Positions 17,226 to 24,096 of a DNA stretch of 64,000 bases are shown in pieces. The notes below the pieces were generated by a model. The model was not told the origin of the DNA and ran no database searches. It saw nothing but the letters and a program-made list of their open reading frames with translations. Both the position numbers and the translations under genes were made by a program. Position 1 is the stretch's first letter; every line of letters begins with the position of its first letter. This DNA comes from Melittangium boletus DSM 14713 (GTDB lineage Bacteria > Myxococcota > Myxococcia > Myxococcales > Myxococcaceae), in assembly GCF_002305855.1 (NCBI RefSeq), contig NZ_CP022163.1:4216292-4280291 (forward strand), given 5' to 3'.

Positions 17226-17753
17226 TCAGTTGATGCCGAACTTCACCTGGCCCTCGGCCTGCCCTCGCTCGCCGTCGGAGAACCGGAAGGACATCTCCAG
17301 CAAGAGCAGCTTCGTGCGCGTGCGGGTCGCATGGGTCCACTCGATCGTCCCCTGGAAGCCGTGAGGGTTGATGGCCCTGCGAAAGGACGTTTGCAGGGAG
17401 AGGATCCACATGTTGGGAAGCTGTTTCTCGCGGAAGGTCTCCATGTCGAATGGACCGACCTCGGCGGAGAAAGGATGATCCTTCGCTCCCCGCAGCGACC
17501 AGGCGAACAGCAGATAGGCGAGCTGGTTGACGCAGATATTGGATTCGACCGCGTTGAAGTGGCCCGTCGAGTTGATGTAGCACGAGGACGGAATCACGAA
17601 GTCCGCATGAAGCACCAACGACGAGTTGGCCGACGCGGTGTCCGGAACCCTCGCGAAGGCTTGCTTCATGTAACGGCATGGGGGCAGATACGGAGCGAGG
17701 ACGAGGTCCATCAGCTCGCGTGAGACGGCGCTGTGTTCAGGCAGGGTATTCAT
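17226..17753 (-). CDS. FcoT/ScoD-like thioesterase
   Basis: A 175-aa hot-dog thioesterase homologue. Residues 62-80 hold the strongly conserved S-T-G-H-F-N-A-V-E followed by C-x-N-Q-L-A-Y, which matches mycobacterial FcoT (Rv0098) closely from memory; surrounding segments (C-R-Y near 27, Q-L-x-x-M near 115, F-R-R-x-I-N-P near 125) align as well. In isonitrile pathways the ScoD/FcoT enzyme adds glycine to an enoyl carrier intermediate and releases the N-carboxymethyl beta-amino acid. It lies between the ScoE-like oxidase (6 bp upstream) and the SyrP-like dioxygenase (15 bp downstream). No carrier protein or acyl-ACP ligase is encoded next to it. Confidence 0.8.
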   Translation of the reverse strand: MNTLPEHSAVSRELMDLVLAPYLPPCRYMKQAFARVPDTASANSSLVLHADFVIPSSCYINSTGHFNAVESNICVNQLAYLLFAWSLRGAKDHPFSAEVGPFDMETFREKQLPNMWILSLQTSFRRAINPHGFQGTIEWTHATRTRTKLLLLEMSFRFSDGERGQAEGQVKFGIN

Positions 17754-17759
17754 GAGGGC

Positions 17760-18626
17760 TTAGTTCTCGAGGGTGTAGAAGGGGTGGCCGTCGTAGATGC
17801 CAATCCGGTAGATCATTTGCGGCTCGTGCAGCGGGCTCGCGCCGGAGCGGTGGAGCATCGTGCGGTTGTCCCAGACGAGGATGTCTCCCTCTTGCCATTC
17901 ATGGGTGATGATGTGCTCTGGCCTGGCGATGAAGGCGAGGGTGTCCGAGAGCAGCGCCTTGCTCTCGTCCGACGCGTAGCCGTCGATGCTCAGGGTGAAT
18001 CCCTCGTTGAGGTAGAGGAACTTCTCGCCCGTCACGACATGCGGGATGACGACGGGATGGCGGGCGGGAGGCGCGAGGCGAGACTCATCCTCGATGAGCT
18101 CGTGCAGCGGCTTGCCGACATCCTCCTCGCGGACCTTGTAGCGCCCATTCCCGCCGTGCAGGGCCGTGTGGCCCTCGAGCCGCTTGCGCAGTCCCGAGGG
18201 AAGTCGCTCCAGGACGGCGTGCATGTCGATGAACAGCGTCTCCCGTCGCGCCTTCGGAAGAATCTGCGGGTAGAGCATCGTCAGGGACAGGGGCGTCTGC
18301 TGAAAGGAGCAGTCCGTGTGCCAGTAATAACCCGTCCGCGCGACTCCCAGCTTCTTGCCGTTCACCGAGACATTGGAGGAGATGAAGATCTCCGGGTGCT
18401 CGGGATGGTGATAGTTGTCCTGCAGATAGACCTGCGGCGTGCCGAACTTCCGGGCGAAGTCGATGTACTCGGTGTTCGAAAGCGATTGTCCACGAAACAG
18501 GATGAACCGCTGCCGATAGAGAAGGACCTCCCGCAGCGCACGCACCTCCTCTCCACCGAGCTGTCGGACATCGACCCCGTGAACGAGCGCTCCGGTCCCC
18601 TTGATGAATCCCTCTTGTATTTGCAT
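17760..18626 (-). CDS. ScoE-like nonheme Fe(II)/2OG oxidase (putative isonitrile-forming)
   Basis: A 288-aa TauD-fold protein from ATG 18626, with GAGGAG upstream. Iron ligands are H103-T-D105 and H259. The family-specific Y-H-H at 72-74 before H-P-E-I-F, the Y-Y-W before the iron motif, and K164 in a Y-K-V-R-E-E-D-V segment all align with Rv0097 and ScoE, where equivalent residues bind the N-carboxymethyl substrate. ScoE/Rv0097 oxidise and decarboxylate this substrate to an isonitrile in two 2OG-dependent steps. Together with the FcoT-like gene this gives the two signature enzymes of that chemistry. The 158 bp upstream, before the transposase gene, should hold the operon promoter. Confidence 0.8.
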   Translation of the reverse strand: MQIQEGFIKGTGALVHGVDVRQLGGEEVRALREVLLYRQRFILFRGQSLSNTEYIDFARKFGTPQVYLQDNYHHPEHPEIFISSNVSVNGKKLGVARTGYYWHTDCSFQQTPLSLTMLYPQILPKARRETLFIDMHAVLERLPSGLRKRLEGHTALHGGNGRYKVREEDVGKPLHELIEDESRLAPPARHPVVIPHVVTGEKFLYLNEGFTLSIDGYASDESKALLSDTLAFIARPEHIITHEWQEGDILVWDNRTMLHRSGASPLHEPQMIYRIGIYDGHPFYTLEN

Positions 18627-18759
18627 CGTCGCGGCTCCTCTTGTGCTGACATGGCTGGTCACGAGGACCCCGCGGTGTCCTCGCGCGGCCTGCAATCCAA
18701 GCGACAACAATGCTGCCACCCCGGGACGTGCTTCCGTGACGCGCCTTGGAGACGGTGCG

Positions 18760-20059
18760 TGTCAAGGCAGTTGTCGCCTATTGGTCAGTCGCCGACGGGA
18801 GGCCGGAGCCTCAGCTGGAGCGGGTCCGGGGGCTGCCAACGCCTCGATCCCCTGGACCACCGGATGGGCGCCCGCTGCCTGGCTCGCTCATAGACCATTC
18901 GCCGCCTCGCGAGCACCTGGCCCTCACGTCCGAAATACCTGTCATTGGGAGAGACGAAACACAGGCTTCCGTGGAGATGCTGGCGGTTGTACCACTCGCT
19001 GAACCGGACCATCCAGGCACACGCGAGCTCCTGTGAGGAGAAGGCCGTGGGCGAATAGTCCTTGTGCCGCTTCAGGAGGCTGAACAGCGCCTCGGCATGG
19101 GGATTGTCATTGCTGACCTGGGGACGGCTGAACGAGGGGACGATGCCCAGTTGCCGGAGGGTGCACAGCATCGTGTTCCCTTTCATCGGCCGCCCATTGT
19201 CGGAGTGCAACACGAGCCCAGCGGGTTGGATGCCATTTTCCTCGCAGACCGAGCGGACGAAGCGGGCGGCGTGCTCCGCGCGCTCCTCCCGATGGATCCT
19301 CCATCCCATGATGCGCCGGCTGAACACATCCATCATCATGTAGAGATAGAGGGAGGAGCCTCGGCTCGGGCCCTTCAGGCAGGTGATGTCCCAACTCCAG
19401 ACCTGGTTGGGCGCCGAGACGCGCCGCTCGTGTCCTGGCCGTGGCCTGGCGCGGATGTCCTCGGCGTGCGGTGTGTGGGGGGGCGGCCGGAGGAGCCGGT
19501 ACATGGTGGATTCCGACGCCACGTAGATGCCCTGATCCGCGAGTCGTGGAACGATCTGCCTGGGGGAGAGTCCCGAGAAGACAGGCGAGCGGAGCAGGTT
19601 CAAGACGAGCCCGCGCTCCTGGTCACTGAGTTGGTTGGCGGGGCGGCGGTTCGTCTTGAGCCGTCCGTCCTGGACCTGTTCGGGTCTGCGCCAACGCTGC
19701 ACGGTCCGGTCCGAGATTCCCAGCAACCGGCAGGCGGAGGACTGTCGCGCGCCATCCGCGATGGCCTGCGCCACGAGCCGGCATACCTGGGCGCGCACTT
19801 CCAGACCGTGGAGCCGCCCTCGGCCGCCCAGGACGAGTCCTTTCGCGTTCTTCGACAGGGCCACCAGCGCCCGTGCTTCCGCGAGAGCCTTCACCAGCCC
19901 GGCCGTGGTCGTCACGCCTGGCGCCCGGGCACGCCGAGAAGAGATTCGCATGCGTCACATTGTCCGGGGATGAGCGAATGCCTTCCACGGTGTGGCGGAA
20001 CGCTCGAGGAATCCACGCTCCGCGTGATGACGAGGTGCGTTGCCCGGGACCGTTTGACA
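18760..20059 (-). mobile_element. Possible extent of the IS3-like element
   Basis: The only pair of inverted ends I could find is TGTCAA at 18760-18765 and its complement TTGACA at 20054-20059, giving a 1.3-kb element, a normal size. The match ends after 6-7 bases and no target duplication is evident, so the boundaries are tentative. Confidence 0.25.
18785..19951 (-). CDS. IS3-type DDE transposase (OrfB-like)
   Basis: A 388-aa transposase. Residues about 50-95 form a helix-turn-helix (I-S-D-R-T-V-Q-R-W). The rve integrase core follows with D in S-W-D-I-T, D in H-S-D-N-G and E in H-A-E-A-L-F, the DDE triad. The wording around these residues is that of IS3-family OrfB proteins. No OrfA reading frame is found in the 130 bp upstream, so the element is either a single-ORF form or a truncated copy. 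It sits between the isonitrile-like operon and an unrelated lipoprotein gene. Confidence 0.85.
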   Translation of the reverse strand: MRISSRRARAPGVTTTAGLVKALAEARALVALSKNAKGLVLGGRGRLHGLEVRAQVCRLVAQAIADGARQSSACRLLGISDRTVQRWRRPEQVQDGRLKTNRRPANQLSDQERGLVLNLLRSPVFSGLSPRQIVPRLADQGIYVASESTMYRLLRPPPHTPHAEDIRARPRPGHERRVSAPNQVWSWDITCLKGPSRGSSLYLYMMMDVFSRRIMGWRIHREERAEHAARFVRSVCEENGIQPAGLVLHSDNGRPMKGNTMLCTLRQLGIVPSFSRPQVSNDNPHAEALFSLLKRHKDYSPTAFSSQELACAWMVRFSEWYNRQHLHGSLCFVSPNDRYFGREGQVLARRRMVYERARQRAPIRWSRGSRRWQPPDPLQLRLRPPVGD

Positions 20060-20081
20060 CCACGGGTGGACTTCGATTTCC

Positions 20082-20954
20082 ATGGGCTCCATGAAAAACC
20101 ACTTTCTTGCGATTTCCTCGATTGCGTTGTTGTCCTCGGCGTGTGGTGGCGAGGCGAGCCCAGAGGTGGAGGGACTGGCCACGACGAAGCAGGCGGCCTA
20201 CGCGGGCGTGAACGGAGGGTACTGTCTGGCGAGCCCGTACAACTGCAAGCTGCGGGTCGAGGGCGGCAACCGCGTCGAGACGAATGATCCCGCCGATGAC
20301 AATTGGGGCCTCGTGACGGGCGTGCCCATTCGCGATGGCAATGGCACCGTGGTGGGGACCAACACCCGCACGAGCGCGGCCTTCAATCACGGCCAGACGC
20401 GGGTGTTCGCGGGCGAGACTCATGCCTTCGCGGTCTCGACGTCGAACTCGAGCGCGGGGTGGCTGCCGGTCTCGAGCATCCTGGGCCGGACGTCCTTCGA
20501 GAACAAGGTGGGGCACGTGTCGGCCCTGGGCTCGGGGCTGGCGAAGCTGGGCTGCTATGCCGTGCGCAACTCGCACGACACGACGCTGGAGTTGAAGAAG
20601 GTGGTCTACGACAGCGACGCGACGCACGAGCGCGCGGGGGACTACCTGCCGTTGGTGCGGGCCAATGGGCAGCGCTCGGCCAACCTCGTCTTCAACGTGC
20701 CGGGCTTCGCCCTGGGCGGGCCGGCGGTGGACCACTTCCCGGCGGGCACGAAGTTCCAGCGCCTGGACGTGCCCACCGACGGGGGCGCGCCATCGATCGA
20801 CATCCCGTTGTGGGTGCAGGACAGCGAGGGCCGCTACCGCAAGCAGTCGGGCACGATGAAGTTCATCTACGGGTACGTCATCGCGGCGACGGGCACCAAG
20901 CGCAATGGCTGGATGGCGTACGACGCGCTGTCGGTGAGCTCCGGTTGCCCGTGA
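20082..20954 (+). CDS. Lipoprotein of unknown function
   Basis: A 290-aa protein with a type II signal peptide: a short basic start, a hydrophobic stretch and a lipobox ending L-S-S-A-C at residue 21. The start may instead be ATG 20091 (M-K-N-H), which gives a more typical signal. The mature part has no domain I recognise; it is rich in G, N and T and has about five cysteines, likely beta-rich. No clear ribosome site at either ATG. The transposase is transcribed away from it. Confidence 0.65.
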   Translation: MGSMKNHFLAISSIALLSSACGGEASPEVEGLATTKQAAYAGVNGGYCLASPYNCKLRVEGGNRVETNDPADDNWGLVTGVPIRDGNGTVVGTNTRTSAAFNHGQTRVFAGETHAFAVSTSNSSAGWLPVSSILGRTSFENKVGHVSALGSGLAKLGCYAVRNSHDTTLELKKVVYDSDATHERAGDYLPLVRANGQRSANLVFNVPGFALGGPAVDHFPAGTKFQRLDVPTDGGAPSIDIPLWVQDSEGRYRKQSGTMKFIYGYVIAATGTKRNGWMAYDALSVSSGCP

Positions 20955-20973
20955 GCCCCAAGCCGGGCTGGAG

Positions 20974-21183
20974 CTAGTGCCCGTCCTTCTTCGAGGCCGG
21001 GATCGGGAGGCTCCAGAGGGGGGGCGCCGAGGGGGCGGGTAACACGCTCCGGTGCGAGGTCGTGAATCCATCCTCGCAGTCGGTCCCCGCGGATTCCCAG
21101 TCCTCCAGCTCCTTCCGAACCCGTTTCTCGATGTCCTCCCGAGGGGTGGGGGAGCGTCTCCTTCCCTGCCTGTGCTCGGTCAT
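20974..21183 (-). CDS. Small hypothetical protein (69 aa)
   Basis: A short charged protein with an N-terminal helix rich in R, E and D and a proline-rich C-terminus. The ATG at 21183 has an ideal GGAGGT six bases upstream (an ATG at 21186 is three bases away), which is the main reason to accept the gene. It converges with the lipoprotein gene. No family recognised. Confidence 0.5.
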   Translation of the reverse strand: MTEHRQGRRRSPTPREDIEKRVRKELEDWESAGTDCEDGFTTSHRSVLPAPSAPPLWSLPIPASKKDGH

Positions 21184-21364
21184 CATGGCACCTCCGCCGG
21201 GGATTCACGCTCCGGCGAGCAATCCGTGTGCAATGTATGGCCTGGAGTCCAGAGACAGGGGCGGGACTCCGAGCGTGCGAAGGCTCTGTCTGGCAGACAA
21301 CGGCACCAGCCCGCCTGGCGCTCGTCCACCAGACAGCTGTCACGGCCTGGAAGCGGAACCCCGA

Positions 21365-22621
21365 CTATCGGGAGCCCACCACGGGCGCGCGGCGGGAGCG
21401 GGAGAGATGAGGCTCGGTGCTGGGCTGAAAGCGCCGTGAGAGCTCGGCGAGCCCGTCGGCGCCGTGCTCCAGGAGGTAAGCGAGCTCCGAGGGCAATAGC
21501 GCCTTGACGGTGATGAGCTTCACCTGTCCATCGGGCATGGCGAAGTGAGAGGGAAGGGAGGGGGTGGGCACGCCGAGCAGGACGGCGACCCGGCCCTCTG
21601 GGGAGAGGAGGGCCTTGGGCATGCCCTCGCCGGAGACTTCCATGGAGAAGAGGCCGGCGAGGACACCCTGGCGAACGTGCGCGTGTTCGGAGACCTCGGT
21701 GCTCACACGTTGCAGGAGTTGGGTGGGCCAGCTCTTGTAGAGGTGCTTGAATCGGGCGTCCGTCTCCAGGGCGAGTTCCAGGCCGAAGCCCACGGAGTCC
21801 TCCTGCTGGTCGACGAAGTAATCGGAGAGGCCGTCGGTGACGAGCAAGGTGTGGCCATGGGGACGGCCGATGATGCGCCAGACCTGGCGGTGAGCGGGCC
21901 AGGAGCCATAGGCGGCGATGGGGATGATGGAGGAGTCCAGCGTGCCGAGGGTGCGCCAGAAGGCATCGCGGGCGGAGTCGATGCGCTCGCGCCGGGCGCG
22001 GGACTTGAGCTGCCGTTCCTTTTGCTCGGGAGTGAGTTCGCTCGGGCCGGTGACATGCTCGAAGTGGAGGCCCGTGGCACCCACGCGCTCCAGGGCCTGC
22101 TTGATGTTCTCGGAGACCATCAGCCCTACCCAGCCCCAGGGGCGAAAGACCTGGGCGTCCCCGACCTTCGAGGGGTCGATCCGCATGCCGTACACGGCTC
22201 GGTAGGTGCCTGTCAGCTCCGGGCGTTCGTCCTCGGGTTTCCAGTACTGGACGGAAGCGCACCTCGCGTCGTCGATGCACTTCACCACGCGCGTGCAGAC
22301 GAGGATGAAGAAAGGCTCGGGATGCGCCTCGACGTCCACGGGAATGAGTTGAATGTCATGGGGCGCCAGCTCAGAGAAGACAGAAGCGGTCTTTGCCGAG
22401 ACAACTGGGACACTGATACCCGCTTCGGTGAAGTCCAGCACCTTGCCGTCATAGGCCCGGATGGGGACTCGTAGTCGGCCTTCGACGGAGACGGGCTCTC
22501 CCTTCTTGAAAAGGTAATCATCCAGTTCGCGGCCCTGATCATCCGTGGGAGTGCCCAGGTCCCAGCGATCGGGAACGTAGACGTCGTCACTCAAGTAGAA
22601 GAAGCGAGGCGATGGAGTCAT
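21365..22621 (-). CDS. Immunity protein: Imm11 (DUF1629)-like domain fused to SUFU-like domain
   Basis: A 418-aa cytosolic protein. Residues 1 to about 190 resemble the Imm11/DUF1629 immunity family (opening F-Y-L-S-D-D, central V-S-A-K-T-A and V-D-V-E-A-H-P-E-P-F-F-I-L). Residues about 250-390 resemble suppressor-of-fused (SUFU) domains (G-F-G-L-E-L; later L-L-P-S-E-L near a V-K-L-I-T-V strand), another known immunity superfamily of polymorphic toxins. The gene begins three bases after the stop of the AHH toxin gene, so toxin and immunity are made together. The fusion could neutralise the neighbouring toxin with one half and a different toxin with the other (inference). Confidence 0.65.
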   Translation of the reverse strand: MTPSPRFFYLSDDVYVPDRWDLGTPTDDQGRELDDYLFKKGEPVSVEGRLRVPIRAYDGKVLDFTEAGISVPVVSAKTASVFSELAPHDIQLIPVDVEAHPEPFFILVCTRVVKCIDDARCASVQYWKPEDERPELTGTYRAVYGMRIDPSKVGDAQVFRPWGWVGLMVSENIKQALERVGATGLHFEHVTGPSELTPEQKERQLKSRARRERIDSARDAFWRTLGTLDSSIIPIAAYGSWPAHRQVWRIIGRPHGHTLLVTDGLSDYFVDQQEDSVGFGLELALETDARFKHLYKSWPTQLLQRVSTEVSEHAHVRQGVLAGLFSMEVSGEGMPKALLSPEGRVAVLLGVPTPSLPSHFAMPDGQVKLITVKALLPSELAYLLEHGADGLAELSRRFQPSTEPHLSRSRRAPVVGSR

Positions 22622-22624
22622 GAC

Positions 22625-23944
22625 TTAACGCGCGGGATTTTGAGTAAGGAGATTCCAGAGCACGGATTCAAGATCGGAAAGTTCATTCGCCATCTCCCGA
22701 AGTTCTTTGACCAGTGCACTTCGACATTGCTGTGGAGCAGCACAATTCAATGTGGCTTTTTCGAGTCGCCAGTGGACTTCTCGGTGATAGGCCTCGGGAT
22801 GTGGACCCTTGTGTCCATCGAGCAGCAGCTTGTTGGCGGGGTCTTCCATGGACATGCCGGCCTTGTCGAAGAATCGCTTGAACCGGGGAGTCCAGGGGCC
22901 ACCCCGGGCGGTGGAGGTGTTGTTCTCCACGGTGGCGATGTGGTGCACCTGAGGTCCGCCTCGTGCCGCCATGCTCAAGGCATTGGAGGGGAGGACGACG
23001 TGGAGGGTGCCCTCGGCCACGGCGACGCGTACCCGGTCCGCGTCCCGAGCAGCCTCCAACAAGCGGACACCCTGGGACCTGGCCGAGTTCGTCGCCCGAG
23101 CGAAACCCGGGAGGGAGGGCGCTCGGGCCAGGAGGGGACCACTGCCGCCGATGGCGGCGGTGCCCAGCATGACGAGGATGCGCACGCTGTTGGGGCCGAT
23201 GACGGCGCCGAAGCGCTCACCCGCGGTGCGAAGCTGCGCGAAGGTGGTGGCGGAGTGGGCTTCCTCCGAGAGTTGGAACCAGGCGTGGAGGAGGTCGAGG
23301 AATTCCCAGCCGAGGTAGGCCCAGAGCAGGACGGTGAGGGTGGTGGCGACGCCCTTGGAGAAGGGCTCGGGTGCCGCGAGGAGGAGGAGATAGCCGGAGA
23401 GGGTGAGGCTCAGAGAGGTCCACAGTTGGGAGGTGGAGAAGAGGGCGCGAACCTCGGAGTCCAGGGACTCGAGGGCGGTGTTCACCGCGAGAGCCAGGGC
23501 GAGGTCGCGCCTGTCGCCACCATCCAAGGAGGGCCCGTCCTCCAGGAGCCGCAGACAGTCACCCGAGGAGCCGCGCCGTGCGCAGAAGCGGCCGTAGGCA
23601 CGGAGCAACTCCGCGCCTTCCCCACCGTGTGAGGTGGCGTGGGAGACCCGGAGCAGTCGAGGCCGAAGGGGCGGGGGGGCGGAACGCACCTGGAGAGGCG
23701 TATGGAGCCACAGGGAGGCCAGGGCCGCGTCGAACTCGGAGGCGCCGAGCCGCACCGCTCCGAAGCGGGTGGACAGGGACTGGGGCGCGGGGTGCGTCGA
23801 GGGCGCGGGGGGTGGCTCCCGTGGAGGTGCGTGGAGGGCGTGAGACGCGCAGCCCACCTGTGACGCGAGCAGCGCCAAGGCGAGCACCCGGACCCAGGGA
23901 TGCCACCGCACATTTCCTCGCGGAGTCGATGAGGGAAGGGACAT
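22625..23944 (-). CDS. Sit-type lipoprotein polymorphic toxin with AHH nuclease C-terminus
   Basis: A 439-aa protein from ATG 23944 (purine-rich GGGGAAGAGG upstream). Residues 1-32 are a lipoprotein signal ending at C32. Residues about 50-320 form a delivery module shared with the toxin at 41341-42831 (R-F-G-A-V, R-D-L-A-L-A-L, P-E-P-x-S-K-G-V-A, Y-L-G-W-E, G-P-N-S-V-R-I-L). The last about 106 residues begin with an H-H-I-A-T motif at 334-335 and are an AHH-type HNH-like nuclease domain. This is the layout of the SitA lipoprotein toxins of Myxococcus, which pass between siblings by TraA/TraB outer-membrane exchange and kill cells lacking immunity. The assignment to Sit is by architecture. Confidence 0.75.
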   Translation of the reverse strand: MSLPSSTPRGNVRWHPWVRVLALALLASQVGCASHALHAPPREPPPAPSTHPAPQSLSTRFGAVRLGASEFDAALASLWLHTPLQVRSAPPPLRPRLLRVSHATSHGGEGAELLRAYGRFCARRGSSGDCLRLLEDGPSLDGGDRRDLALALAVNTALESLDSEVRALFSTSQLWTSLSLTLSGYLLLLAAPEPFSKGVATTLTVLLWAYLGWEFLDLLHAWFQLSEEAHSATTFAQLRTAGERFGAVIGPNSVRILVMLGTAAIGGSGPLLARAPSLPGFARATNSARSQGVRLLEAARDADRVRVAVAEGTLHVVLPSNALSMAARGGPQVHHIATVENNTSTARGGPWTPRFKRFFDKAGMSMEDPANKLLLDGHKGPHPEAYHREVHWRLEKATLNCAAPQQCRSALVKELREMANELSDLESVLWNLLTQNPAR

Positions 23945-24037
23945 GCCTCTTCCCCTTTCCTCTACTCGTACACCCGACGCAATAGCCAACGGCGGTTCTT
24001 CTCTTGCACGTCTTACAACCGATCCGTGAAACGCCAC

Positions 24038-24067
24038 GGGGCGCGGCCCTGACTGGCGCCGCGCCCC
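24038..24067 (-). terminator. Strong hairpin downstream of the isoamylase gene
   Basis: Perfect 10-bp GC arms GGGGCGCGGC and GCCGCGCCCC with a 10-base loop, 30 bases after the isoamylase stop. Only a short T run (TTT) follows on the minus strand, so termination strength is uncertain. Confidence 0.55.
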
Positions 24068-24096
24068 GCTGACCTGTGTCTGGGGTTGTTCCCGGA

